Assembly (NCBI RefSeq): GCF_947496385.1
Contig: NZ_CANMCP010000004.1
Span: 1-64,000 of the forward strand
Reading direction: 5' to 3'
Source: an uncultured Croceicoccus sp.
Lineage (GTDB): Bacteria > Pseudomonadota > Alphaproteobacteria > Sphingomonadales > Sphingomonadaceae
Length of the DNA stretch: 64,000 nt
The notes beneath the pieces are model-generated. The model saw only the letters and a program-made list of their open reading frames with translations, had not been told where the DNA came from and searched no databases. Below, piece by piece: positions 1 to 9,842 of this stretch; position 1 is the first letter of the stretch; each line of letters starts with the position of its first letter. The translations under genes and the position numbers were made by a program.

Positions 1-61
1 CTAGTGCCAGGCGGCAGGCGGTGGTGCATCTCCAGGCCTGCGCGGTTTTGGGCGCTGCCGC

Positions 62-406
62 ATGGCACGCTCCCACACGATCGCAAGCGACAACGGCACC
101 GAACTGACCAGCATGGCGATCCAGCGCGGGTCGAAGGAGCGCAATGTCGAGTGGCACTATATCGCGCCGGTCAAGCCCTATCAGAACGGGTTCATCGAGA
201 GCTTCAATGCCCGGCTCAGGGACGAGCTCTTGAACGAGACGATCTTTACCAGTCTTGTCCATGCCCGCCAGGAGTCGGAAGCATGGCGGCCCGACTACAA
301 CTACTTCCAGCCCCACTCGAGCCTTGGAAACAAACCCAGGCCGACATCGAGGCAGGATCAAACGGCAATGGGCATCAAAACGGCCCAAGGCCCTGCTCGT
401 AGCTGA
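62..406 (+). pseudogene. IS3-family transposase (OrfB, integrase core) C-terminal fragment
   Basis: Translated motifs [53 protein letters not shown] and [13 protein letters not shown] are typical of the C-terminal rve domain of IS3-family OrfB; the N-terminal part is missing. Confidence 0.85.
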
Positions 407-429
407 TGAAAACTTCGGGCTCAGACCAC

Positions 430-889
430 CAATTCTATGCCATCGAAGACGAGGTGCGAGGGTCGCCGGCGCAGCAACGTCAGGCCGTCCGCAACGCGCA
501 GAGAAAAGACATCATCGATGACCTTCATCAGTTTCTCGATAACCGTGCCCCCCAAGGTGAGCACCAAGAGCAGGCTGGACGAAACGATACGCTATGTGCT
601 CACACGCTTGGACGGCCTCATCCGCTTCCTCGATGATGGCCGCATCGATCTCGACAACAATAGCGTCGAGCGATCAATCCGCCCGCTTGCGCCCAACCGC
701 AAGGACGCCCTGTTCACTGGTTCCAACGAAGGCGCCGACAGCTGGGTAATGATCGCCACTCTTATCGAGAGCGGCAAGTTACCAAGCATCGATTCGAACG
801 CATGGATGAACGCCATGCTCACCAGTCTCGCCAACCGTCACTTGGATAAGCACATCGATCAACTGATGCCTTGGGCCGACAGGGGCTGA
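430..889 (+). pseudogene. IS66-family transposase (TnpC) C-terminal fragment, internally frameshifted
   Basis: YAIEDEVRGSPAQQRQAVRNAQRKDIIDDLHQFLDN in one frame continues as VSTKSRLDETIRYVLTRLDGLIRFLDDGRIDLDNNSVERSIRPLAPNRKDALFTGSNEGADSWVMIATLIES in another; both are IS66-like. Confidence 0.85.
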
Positions 890-981
890 AAACACCGCTT
901 ACGCATCAAACAAATATAGCCGGTCGAATGACCCTGCACCACAGCCTATACGCGCTCGGGATTTACGGGTTCACGACCTAG

Positions 982-1118
982 GACCGCAACCGCATCGAAG
1001 GGATGTTCAAAAAACTCTAGCTATCACGTCGCATCACATTTCACTGCGGCAAGACCATTAAACCCTCGCCAGCCGTCTCAACATTGCCAGCATACGGCTA
1101 TGACTTAATTATCTTGTC
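982..1118 (+). pseudogene. IS5-family transposase C-terminal remnant with stops and a frameshift
   Basis: DRNRIEGMFKKL*LSRRI then, in a shifted frame, LASRLNIASIRL*LNYLVNTT; resembles the IS5-type RNRIERMFGRLK..RRIATRYDK...ASIRLW ending. Confidence 0.55.
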
Positions 1119-1126
1119 AACACGAC

Positions 1127-2602
1127 CTAAAAAGCCCGATCGTGAACCAATACACGTGCGGTAGCGAAGCTAATCGATATGTCCCTCCATAACGACCAGC
1201 CATCCATGTATTGAAGGTCCGACTGCAGCCGATTGGTGAGATCGCCTTCCGTATCAGTCGCGCCGCGAAAACCCCGTACCTGCGCAAGGCCGGTAAGGCC
1301 GGGCTTTAGCGTGTGACGCTGCCAATATCGCGAATCAATTTCCCAGAAAAGTTTGTCACCAGCCTGCGAACCGAGGGCATGCGGACGCGGCCCCACGATA
1401 CTCATGCTTCCTCCCAGAACGTTGAGTAACTGTGGAACCTCATCCAGCGACGTTCGGCGCAAGAAACGACCGACCTTGGTAATTCGATCGTCATCCTTGG
1501 ACGCCGAACGATTTCCCGCGCTGTCTAGTCGGTCGCTGCGCATGGAACGAAACTTGTAGATCGAAAAAAGCTGGTTCGACCGCCCCATTCGTTTCTGAAG
1601 AAAGAAGACAGGGCCGCGATCCTCAAGCCAGATCGCCAGGGCAATAAGCCCCAGCAAAGGAGAGAGAAGTATGACCGCCGGGCCAGCCACGGCGAGGTCA
1701 AAGGCACGCTTCATGATACGAGCGCGAAGACCAAGCGGTCGATGCGAAATCAGCAGAATTCCCATCCCATCGCGAACGTGCGCGCCCAAAGCACCAAGCT
1801 CCCTAACGGAATCATCGAGAATTTCGCCATCAACCGAAAGGCATTTAAGAGCGTGCGCCCATTCACCTCGGCGTTCCGGCGCACAAGAAACCAGAACGCG
1901 GTCCATGTGACGTAACATCTTGCCCAGCCGTTCGATCGCTTCGGGATTCCCGATATCTGGACGAAGACCAAAGCGCTCCGCATCGAAATAATACGCATTG
2001 TCGCTTTCGATCTTCGGCCCCCCATCAGACACGATAAGGAAATTTTCACCTGTCGTACCGCACCTTTGCCGGATGACCGAACGCATCTGATCACGCACGA
2101 AGATGATCGTGATCACCGAAAATAGAAGCGATAGCGCCATGGTGCTGCGCGAAAATTCCGCGCTGGATTTGGCAAAAAATGCGACGAAGGTGATGATCGC
2201 GGCCGCGACAAGCAAAGCCACAATCGCCCGCAGAATCGAGAAGGTCGGCTGTCGCAAGGCTTTTATCGAATAGCTGCCGTTATAAAGTCCGATGGTCAGA
2301 AAAACCGGCAGGATCATCTGTATCTGCATCATCGATTGCGGTGCGAACATCGCACCAAGATAGATATAGCTCGCCAAGAAAAACCCAAAGGCAAGCGCCG
2401 CCAAGTCTCCGATAACGAGCATGAGGTAGCATTGGAGACGCCCGTGCTCGAGTGACGGAATGCGCGCTAACTGCGAAGGTGTTAGTATCCTGCGATCCTG
2501 CCGTGCCGAGATTGAGGTTTGGCGCTTGCCTTTTTTCGTAGGCCGCGCATCGGTTGCAATTCTGGAATTTAGTAGCATCGGTTTGATCCGTTCCACTTTC
2601 AC
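1127..2602 (-). CDS. Exopolysaccharide biosynthesis polyprenyl glycosylphosphotransferase
   Basis: Bacterial sugar transferase domain (KRAFDLAVAGPAVILLSPLLGLIALAI...FLQKRMGR...YKFRSM...GRFLRRTSLDEVPQLLNVLGGSMSIVGPRPH...KPGLTGLAQVRG) with N-terminal transmembrane segments. Confidence 0.9.
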   Translation of the reverse strand: MKVERIKPMLLNSRIATDARPTKKGKRQTSISARQDRRILTPSQLARIPSLEHGRLQCYLMLVIGDLAALAFGFFLASYIYLGAMFAPQSMMQIQMILPVFLTIGLYNGSYSIKALRQPTFSILRAIVALLVAAAIITFVAFFAKSSAEFSRSTMALSLLFSVITIIFVRDQMRSVIRQRCGTTGENFLIVSDGGPKIESDNAYYFDAERFGLRPDIGNPEAIERLGKMLRHMDRVLVSCAPERRGEWAHALKCLSVDGEILDDSVRELGALGAHVRDGMGILLISHRPLGLRARIMKRAFDLAVAGPAVILLSPLLGLIALAIWLEDRGPVFFLQKRMGRSNQLFSIYKFRSMRSDRLDSAGNRSASKDDDRITKVGRFLRRTSLDEVPQLLNVLGGSMSIVGPRPHALGSQAGDKLFWEIDSRYWQRHTLKPGLTGLAQVRGFRGATDTEGDLTNRLQSDLQYMDGWSLWRDISISFATARVLVHDRAF

Positions 2603-2715
2603 CGACTAAGGGTCGTTACCCGAAGCACGCTAAGGGCTATTCCATGTTGCATCGCAGCATACACGGCCAAAGCCATATGGCAAAGTAATACCAACCAATG
2701 AATAGGCTTTTATAC

Positions 2716-3750
2716 CTAATGGCCAGATTGCGATGCCGCTCGTGCGATATTGGTACAACCTATACGAAAATTGAGCGAAGCCGTCTGGCTATCGGCCAGA
2801 AGCTGCCGATGCATCGCTACCAGTCGTTGAGACAATCGAGCCAGACGTGGACCCCGCCAGCGAGAAAGCTGGTCTGCGATCGCACCCTTTTCCATAAAGA
2901 ACACACCGGGTTGCTGAGCGACGAACGCGGCGACATCGGCTCGGGACCCCAATTTAGATGACAATTCGGTCAGTTTTGCTACCCGACGCTCCATCGCGAG
3001 CAAAGTGCCAAGTGGATTCATATCCAGTTGCTGAAACCGCGTAAGCTCCTCGCCAAGCCGCTCTATGTTTCCGGACAGAACCGCATCCACCAGCGCCATC
3101 ATTCCGTCGTCTTCGGTCACAGCACCGATCGCATGCACGTCAGCTTCGGAGAGGGAACGGGGTGCTTCTGGCGCAGCGTCGATATAAAGAGCCAGCTTCG
3201 CGATTTCCGATTTCGCCATGCGGGTGTCCAGCCCAACCGATCCGGCGATCCGTTGGGCCAATTCCGAGCCCATACGCAGTCCCGCCGCATCAGCCATATG
3301 TCGCACTTCCGATGTCACGGAACGAATGTCGGGCGGGTAGAACATCGCGACCAGCGCATCGTCCCGCTTTTCCAACAACTTGGCCGTGCGCGATTTGTCA
3401 GTCGCACCCGATGCCAAGATAAGCACCGGCCAACCATCGGCCACCGTCTCGCTCTCGATAAGGATCTTTAACGCTTCGAGCGCTTCTTCCGCCTGAACGC
3501 GTACGAAAATATGGCGCGTGTCCCCGAACAAGGAAGTAGAGCGGGTTTCGTCCGACAGCCTGACCGGATCACGCTTCAATTCTGAGCCGCCAATCTCCAC
3601 CCGCTCGCCAGCTTTTTCGCCCAACAGGGTTATTAGGCGCATTGCGGCAGCATGGGCGCCCGCCTCGTCCGGCCCGCAAAAGAAGAAGATTTTCGCCGTC
3701 TGCACAGCCCGCGGCGCAATCTGTGCAAAATTGCTGTTCTTTGCTTTCAC
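2716..3750 (-). CDS. holA: DNA polymerase III subunit delta
   Basis: HolA-like sequence; 4-nt overlap with the upstream lptE and the common leuS-lptE-holA order. Confidence 0.85.
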   Translation of the reverse strand: MKAKNSNFAQIAPRAVQTAKIFFFCGPDEAGAHAAAMRLITLLGEKAGERVEIGGSELKRDPVRLSDETRSTSLFGDTRHIFVRVQAEEALEALKILIESETVADGWPVLILASGATDKSRTAKLLEKRDDALVAMFYPPDIRSVTSEVRHMADAAGLRMGSELAQRIAGSVGLDTRMAKSEIAKLALYIDAAPEAPRSLSEADVHAIGAVTEDDGMMALVDAVLSGNIERLGEELTRFQQLDMNPLGTLLAMERRVAKLTELSSKLGSRADVAAFVAQQPGVFFMEKGAIADQLSRWRGPRLARLSQRLVAMHRQLLADSQTASLNFRIGCTNIARAASQSGH

Positions 3751-4256
3751 CGTTCAGCTTCACGCGATTGGTCGCGCAGTTTCAGCGCCAGCGTGGCAAC
3801 GATCCGGTCGGCAACCACCTGCGTCAAGTTTTCGAGTGCGGTCTGCTCCGCCGCGATCGTAGCATATTCGCTCGAAACCACATCGACCCCGGCATCGGAA
3901 CCAGACGTGGTGTCCAGCATGACCGCCCCGGTCGCCACATCCACGAGCCGATAACGCGCACGCAACGTGCGCCTTTCACGTCCGATCGTATCGTCCTTCA
4001 ACAGCCCCAGCCCTTCGAGTCGATTGTCTAGCCGTACGTCGAGCCGGTACCGCGTTGGCACCGCCCCGCTCGCGCCCAGCCGCTCGATCAACGCATCGCG
4101 CATGAGCCAGCCCGACTGCCCCTCAATGGGCAACACCTCGATCCCGGAGAGCCCGGACGCGACCGCTCCATCGCCGCCACCAGCATATACCGGCTGCAAC
4201 GCGCACGCCGAAAGCGGCATCGTCGCGAGCGCGAGGAGAAGAACCGCCGCCCGCAT
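3747..4256 (-). CDS. lptE: LPS-assembly lipoprotein LptE
   Basis: Signal peptide with lipobox (LSACALQPVYAGG); operon position leuS-lptE-holA. Confidence 0.8.
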   Translation of the reverse strand: MRAAVLLLALATMPLSACALQPVYAGGGDGAVASGLSGIEVLPIEGQSGWLMRDALIERLGASGAVPTRYRLDVRLDNRLEGLGLLKDDTIGRERRTLRARYRLVDVATGAVMLDTTSGSDAGVDVVSSEYATIAAEQTALENLTQVVADRIVATLALKLRDQSREAER

Positions 4257-6781
4257 CAGACCACCAGATTGACCAGCCGGTCGGGTACGACGATCACCTT
4301 GCGGATTTCGGCCCCGTCGAGATTGCGCTGCACCTTCTCGCTCGACAGCGCGAGCCGCTCCAGCTCGTCCTTCGGCAAGCCCTTCGCCACGGTCAGCGTG
4401 TCGCGCAGCTTGCCCTTGATCTGCACCGCGATCGTCACCTCGTCCTCGACAAGCAGGCTTTCTTCCACGGACGGCCAGGGCGCGTCTGCGATAAGCCCTT
4501 CGCCGCCGCTGCGCGACCAGGTTTCCTCACAAAGATGCGGCATCATCGGGCTGGCGAGATGCATCAGCGCGGTGATCGCGTCGTTGCGGCTGACCGATGG
4601 CGGCGCCTTTTCCGTCGCGTTGGTCAGCTCGTAGATCCGCGCGACCGCCTTGTTGAAGGACAGGGCCTCGATATCCTCACCGACGGCGGCGATCGCCTGA
4701 TGCGTCTTGCGGGCGAGCGGCTTGTCCTCGCCCGTCGCAGCATCGTCGACCTGTCCGAACAGGCGCCACAGACGCTGCACGAAACGGCCGCAGCCCTCGA
4801 TCCCCGCCTCGCTCCACGGCAGGTCGCGTTCCGGCGGACTGTCGGAGAGCATGAACCAGCGCACCGCATCGGCGCCATATTGCGCGATGATCTCGTCGGG
4901 GTCGACGACGTTCTTCTTCGACTTCGACATCTTGATGACGCGGCCGATGTCAACTGCGCCACCATCATCCTTCAATGTCGCGCCCTCTGCCGCCCGGCTG
5001 ATTTCCGATGGCGCGTAATAGACCGGCTGCCCGTTGGGACCGGTGCGCGAATAGGTTTCGTGCGTCACCATGCCTTGCGTAAACAATTGCCGGAACGGTT
5101 CGGCGACATCGATCATGCCGATGTGTTTCAGCGCCCGCGTCCAGAATCGCGCATAGAGCAGGTGCAGGATCGCATGCTCGATCCCGCCGATATACTGATC
5201 GACCGGCAACCATGCGGAAATTTCCGCAGGATCGAACGGGCGGTCGGCGGGCTGGCTCGCGAAACGCAGGAAATACCAGCTGGAATCCACGAACGTGTCG
5301 AGCGTGTCAGTCTCCCGCTCCGCCTTGCCGCCGCATTTCGGACAATCGACATGCTTCCACGTCGCATGCCGTTCGAGCGGATTGCCCGGCGTCTGAAAAT
5401 CGACATCCTCGGGGAGCGTGATCGGCAGGCTGTCCACCGGCGCAGGCACGACGCCGCAATCCGCGCAATGGATGAACGGGATCGGCGTCCCCCAGTAACG
5501 CTGACGGCTCACGCCCCAGTCGCGCAGGCGCCACACGGTTTTGCCCTCGCCCCACGTGCCCTTTTGCGCACGGGCGATCACCTCGGCCTTGGCATCGGCG
5601 ACGCTCATGCCGTCGAGAAAGTCGGAATTGACGATGACGCCCTCGCCCGCCTCGGCCTCCCCGGCGAAGGGCGTGTCCGCCTCCTCCGCACTGGCGGCAA
5701 CCACACGCCGGATCGGCAGGCCGTATTTCGTGGCGAATTCGAAGTCGCGGCTGTCATGGCCGGGCACGCCCATCACCGCGCCGGTGCCGTAATCCATGAG
5801 CACGAAATTGGCGATATAGACCGGCAATTTCTCGCCCGTGAACGGGTGGTCTGACCGCAGCCCGGTGTCGTATCCGAGCTTTTCCGCGGTCTCCAGCTCC
5901 ACCGCGGTCGTGCCGCCGGCGCGGCACGTCTCGATAAAGGCCGCCGCCTCGCCCGACGTGTCGGCCAGTGCGCGGGCAATCGGGTGCTCAGCCGCTATGG
6001 CGATGAAACTGGCGCCGAATATCGTGTCGGGCCGGGTCGAATAGACCTCGATCTCCTCGTCGAAATTGCTGCCCTTGAAATGGAATTGCAAACCCTGCGA
6101 CTTGCCGATCCAGTTCTCCTGCATCAGCCGCACCTTGTCCGGCCACATGTCGAGATTGCCAAGGCCGTCGAGCAATTCGTCGGCAAATTGCGTGATCTTC
6201 AAGAACCACTGCGACAGCTTGCGCTTTTCCACCAAGGCACCCGAACGCCAGCCGCGCCCGTCGATCACCTGCTCATTCGCGAGCACGGTCATGTCGACCG
6301 GGTCCCAGTTGACCGCGCTTTCCTTGCGATAGACCAACCCCGCCTCGTAAAGCGCGAGGAACAGCGCCTGCTCATGCCCGTAATATTCGGGATCGCAGGT
6401 GGCGAATTCGCGCGTCCAGTCGAGCGCGAAGCCCAGCCGCTTGAGCTGCGCCTTCATGTTGGCGATATTTTCGCGGGTCCAGCCGCCGGGGTGCACGCCC
6501 TTCTCCATGGCGGCGTTTTCGGCCGGCATGCCGAACGCGTCCCAGCCCATCGGGTGCAGCACTTCGTGCCCCGTCGCTTTTTTATACCGCGCGAGCACGT
6601 CGCCCATCGTGTAATTGCGGACATGCCCGATATGAATGCGCCCGGACGGGTAGGGAAACATCTCCAGCACGTAGCTTTTGGGCTTCGCGCTCGCCGAATC
6701 GGCGCGGAAGGTTTCCGCATCGTCCCACGCGCGCTGCCAGCGCCCGTCGGCCTGTGACGGATCGAAACGCTCGTCGCTCAT
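4256..6781 (-). CDS. leuS: Leucyl-tRNA synthetase
   Basis: 841 aa; [25 protein letters not shown] and [12 protein letters not shown] class I aaRS motifs. Confidence 0.98.
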   Translation of the reverse strand: MSDERFDPSQADGRWQRAWDDAETFRADSASAKPKSYVLEMFPYPSGRIHIGHVRNYTMGDVLARYKKATGHEVLHPMGWDAFGMPAENAAMEKGVHPGGWTRENIANMKAQLKRLGFALDWTREFATCDPEYYGHEQALFLALYEAGLVYRKESAVNWDPVDMTVLANEQVIDGRGWRSGALVEKRKLSQWFLKITQFADELLDGLGNLDMWPDKVRLMQENWIGKSQGLQFHFKGSNFDEEIEVYSTRPDTIFGASFIAIAAEHPIARALADTSGEAAAFIETCRAGGTTAVELETAEKLGYDTGLRSDHPFTGEKLPVYIANFVLMDYGTGAVMGVPGHDSRDFEFATKYGLPIRRVVAASAEEADTPFAGEAEAGEGVIVNSDFLDGMSVADAKAEVIARAQKGTWGEGKTVWRLRDWGVSRQRYWGTPIPFIHCADCGVVPAPVDSLPITLPEDVDFQTPGNPLERHATWKHVDCPKCGGKAERETDTLDTFVDSSWYFLRFASQPADRPFDPAEISAWLPVDQYIGGIEHAILHLLYARFWTRALKHIGMIDVAEPFRQLFTQGMVTHETYSRTGPNGQPVYYAPSEISRAAEGATLKDDGGAVDIGRVIKMSKSKKNVVDPDEIIAQYGADAVRWFMLSDSPPERDLPWSEAGIEGCGRFVQRLWRLFGQVDDAATGEDKPLARKTHQAIAAVGEDIEALSFNKAVARIYELTNATEKAPPSVSRNDAITALMHLASPMMPHLCEETWSRSGGEGLIADAPWPSVEESLLVEDEVTIAVQIKGKLRDTLTVAKGLPKDELERLALSSEKVQRNLDGAEIRKVIVVPDRLVNLVV

Positions 6782-6800
6782 GCCCTGCGTATCCCCCGGT

Positions 6801-7253
6801 TCAGCCGATCACCGCGTTGCGGCGCAATTCGCGAGCGCGGGTGAGGATGATGTCCTCCAGCTTCTGCACCGTGGCGGCTTGCACCGGCGCATCGACCCAT
6901 CCGCCGCCCTGCGCGACCTGCCGGCTGGCCGCGACGCGCAGCGCATCGGCGCGCAGGTCGGTATCGAGGATGCTGACTGTCATCTTCATGCGTTCGGCCG
7001 GATTTTCGGGGTTGCTGTACCAGTCGGTCACGATGACCCCGCCCGCGCTGTCGGCCTGCACCAACGGCATGAAGGACAGCGTGTCGAGGCTGGCGCGCCA
7101 CAGATAGCTGTTGACGCCGATGGTCGCGACCTGCGCCGCGGCGGCTTCGGTCTGCACGCGTTCGGGCCCGCCGCATCCGGACAATGCGGACAGGGCGGCC
7201 AGCCCTGCGATAGCGACAGAAACGGTGGAAAAGCGAGGGCGTTGACCGGTCAT
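6801..7253 (-). CDS. DUF3576 domain-containing putative lipoprotein
   Basis: Starts [29 protein letters not shown] (lipobox); [38 protein letters not shown] resembles DUF3576. Confidence 0.8.
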   Translation of the reverse strand: MTGQRPRFSTVSVAIAGLAALSALSGCGGPERVQTEAAAAQVATIGVNSYLWRASLDTLSFMPLVQADSAGGVIVTDWYSNPENPAERMKMTVSILDTDLRADALRVAASRQVAQGGGWVDAPVQAATVQKLEDIILTRARELRRNAVIG

Positions 7254-7628
7254 TGCGGGACTTTCGTTCGTCGATTCGCCCGCCGGGGCGAACGTATCTG
7301 GCACAAGGGATCGGCCCGCGCCGCGATGGGCGGGCCACATGTTTCGCGCGCTCTATCACCGTGCGCGCCTCGGCGGCAAGTTTTTGCACGCGCGCCGCCG
7401 ATGCCCGGTCCGGCGTGAACGAGGGCCGAACCGCGCGCGCCGTAACGACCCGGCTGTCGATTCAATGCAACAGTCGGTCAGGGAACTGTCATCGAACCGA
7501 CGCATTCATTTGGCAGTGCGCCCTACGACAGGTTATGCATGTTTATCTCCGTGCCCTGCAATCGGGTCATGACGGCGAAAGCTTTCCGGTGTATAAGGAA
7601 GGCGAGTGAGATTCAGGGGATCAGGACT

Positions 7629-8483
7629 GTGGCGTCGCAAGGTACGAAATTCGGCACGAAACGGTGGGGCATTGCCCTGCTGACGGGTGCTGCGTTCGTC
7701 GCGGCCCTGCCCAGTGCGGTCGCCGCCGCCAGCAATGGCCTGATCGATAAGGCCGACGCCGATTCGATGGCCGGGCGCATTCTTTCGGTAGGCTCCGACG
7801 GGCTTACCGCTTTCACCCCGTCCTCCGCCGACCCCCGCCTGCTCGCCCGGTTGAGCGGCGCGCAGGGCGACGCGCAGGACAACAGCGGCATTTTCCGTTT
7901 CACCCCCGCCGGCGCGAAAAAGACGGGCAAGCGCGCCGTGACGGTCGCCGTACGAGTCAACACCGATACCGTCCGCGCCATTTCCATGCGCGCGGGCGCG
8001 GTCGGCGGATTGGACGCCGGTCGCGGCGCTTCGATACCCAGCATTTCGCCCGTCGCCTTCAACCTGGGCATGGCGCGCGGCTATCAGGGTTTTGGCGTCG
8101 AGCGCGGCGAATCGAACACGATCGGCCGTGCCGGATTGGGCGCGGGCATTGCGGGAAGCGCGAACCGCACGTTGACCCTGCCGGGCGAGGTTCGCAAGCT
8201 CGACATGCCCGACCTGTCCAGCTTTACCCCGTCGAAGGCGAAGCCCAGCCGGTTCAGCGCCACGGTCAATCTCGACGAGAGACAGTTCCCGGTCGATACG
8301 GTCCGGAGCGGCGAAACCGGGTCCGACGTGTCGGTCGATGTCGGCGGCGCCTATCGCGTGGCCCGCAACCTGAAGGTTACCGCCGGCCTTCGTTACTCCG
8401 CCGACCGCAACCGGATCGCCCCGCTCACGGATGAGGAGCAGGACGCACAGGCCGTCTATGTCGGGACGCAGTTCCGTTTCTGA
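7629..8483 (+). CDS. Hypothetical secreted or outer-membrane protein
   Basis: GTG start; signal peptide (WGIALLTGAAFVAALPSAVAA); C-terminal stretch with alternating hydrophobic residues ending in F (AQAVYVGTQFRF). Confidence 0.7.
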   Translation: MASQGTKFGTKRWGIALLTGAAFVAALPSAVAAASNGLIDKADADSMAGRILSVGSDGLTAFTPSSADPRLLARLSGAQGDAQDNSGIFRFTPAGAKKTGKRAVTVAVRVNTDTVRAISMRAGAVGGLDAGRGASIPSISPVAFNLGMARGYQGFGVERGESNTIGRAGLGAGIAGSANRTLTLPGEVRKLDMPDLSSFTPSKAKPSRFSATVNLDERQFPVDTVRSGETGSDVSVDVGGAYRVARNLKVTAGLRYSADRNRIAPLTDEEQDAQAVYVGTQFRF

Positions 8484-8603
8484 TTCCTGCCGCAGATGCG
8501 TAGCCAAATTGCTGCATTGCCATAGTTTCGATCCGACCGAATAAGAGGTTGTGACCGTCCGCCGCTATCCCTAACCTTTTGAGGAGGAGAGCAGGCGGAA
8601 AGG

Positions 8604-9332
8604 ATGTTCATGTCAAAAATTGCAGTGGTTACGGGCGGAACACGCGGCATTGGCGAAGGGATCAGCCTCGCCCTGCGCGAGATGGGATGCACAGTTGTCG
8701 CCAACTACGCCGGCAATGACGAAAAGGCGAAAGCGTTCAGCGAGCGCACCGGAATCAAGACGGCCAAGTTCGACGTCGGCGATCACGACGCGGTGACGCA
8801 GGGTTGCAGCCAGATCGCCGGGGATGTCGGCCCCATCGACATTGTCGTCAACAACGCCGGCATTACCCGCGACGGGGTCTTGCACAAGATGACTTGGGAC
8901 GACTGGAACGAGGTGATGCGGATCAATCTCGGCGGTTGCTTCAACATGGCGAAGGCCACGTTCCCCGGCATGCGCGAACGCAAATGGGGCCGCATCGTCA
9001 ATATCGGGTCGGTCAACGGCCAGGCCGGTCAATACGGGCAGGTCAACTATGCCGCGGCGAAATCGGGCATCCACGGCTTTACCAAGGCGCTGGCGCAGGA
9101 AGGCGCGAAATATGGCGTGACGGTCAATGCCATCGCCCCAGGCTATATCGACACGGACATGGTGGCGGCGGTGCCGGAACCGGTTCTGGAAAAGATCATC
9201 GCGAAAATCCCGGTCGGACGGCTGGGCCATGCCGATGAAATCGCGCGCGGCGTCGCGTTTTTCTGTTCCGAGGATGCGACCTTCGTGACGGGCTCCACGC
9301 TCAGCATCAATGGCGGGCAACACATGTATTGA
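8604..9332 (+). CDS. phbB: Acetoacetyl-CoA reductase (SDR family)
   Basis: GGTRGIGEGI, NNAGITRDGVLHKMTWDDWNEVMRINLGGCFNM, YAAAKSGIHGFTKALAQEGA; PhbB/FabG-type SDR. Confidence 0.88.
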   Translation: MFMSKIAVVTGGTRGIGEGISLALREMGCTVVANYAGNDEKAKAFSERTGIKTAKFDVGDHDAVTQGCSQIAGDVGPIDIVVNNAGITRDGVLHKMTWDDWNEVMRINLGGCFNMAKATFPGMRERKWGRIVNIGSVNGQAGQYGQVNYAAAKSGIHGFTKALAQEGAKYGVTVNAIAPGYIDTDMVAAVPEPVLEKIIAKIPVGRLGHADEIARGVAFFCSEDATFVTGSTLSINGGQHMY

Positions 9333-9354
9333 TCGAATCGCGTGCGATTCGCAT

Positions 9355-9392
9355 GGGGCGGTCCGTTCTCTTCCGAACGGGCCGCCCTTTTT
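9355..9392 (+). terminator. Rho-independent terminator of phbB
   Basis: ggggcggtccgttc-tcttcc-gaacgggccgccc followed by ttttt. Confidence 0.85.
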
Positions 9393-9395
9393 CCA

Positions 9396-9842
9396 TCAAT
9401 CCCGCCCGGTCGATCCGAAACCGGCCGCACCGCGAACGGTGTCAGACAATGCGTCGGCTTCCTCGATTCCGACGCGGCGCACATCGGCGATGACCGCCTG
9501 TGCGATGCGGTCGCCATGGGCGATGGTAAAGGACGCATCGCCCAGATTGTGCAGCCCCACCATCACCACGCCGCGATAATCCTCGTCGACCGTGCCGGGG
9601 CTGTTGGGCACGATGATCCGGTTCTTGAGCGCCATGCCCGACCGCGGGCGGATCTGCATCTCGGTCCCGCGCGGCAGTTCGACGCGAAACCCGGTCGACA
9701 CCAGTGTCAATTCGCCAGGCGCCAGCGTCACCGCGCCGTCGGGCAGAAACGCGCGCAGATCCATGCCCGCCGCCCCCGCGCTCGCATAATGGGGGAGCGG
9801 GAGATCATTGCCCTCCACCCGGCTGAAACGCACCGCGGTCAT
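9396..9842 (-). CDS. dut: dUTP diphosphatase
   Basis: AGMDLRAFLP, RPRSGMALKNRI, NSPGTVDEDYRGVVMVGLHN, GDRIAQAVI motifs. Confidence 0.97.
   Translation of the reverse strand: MTAVRFSRVEGNDLPLPHYASAGAAGMDLRAFLPDGAVTLAPGELTLVSTGFRVELPRGTEMQIRPRSGMALKNRIIVPNSPGTVDEDYRGVVMVGLHNLGDASFTIAHGDRIAQAVIADVRRVGIEEADALSDTVRGAAGFGSTGRD

Noticed and set aside
4-402. 132-aa ORF at left edge
   Set aside because: Wrong frame relative to the IS3 transposase fragment; no independent support.
8604-9332. PHB synthesis operon
   Set aside because: Only the reductase is present; no phaA, phaC or phasin gene nearby.
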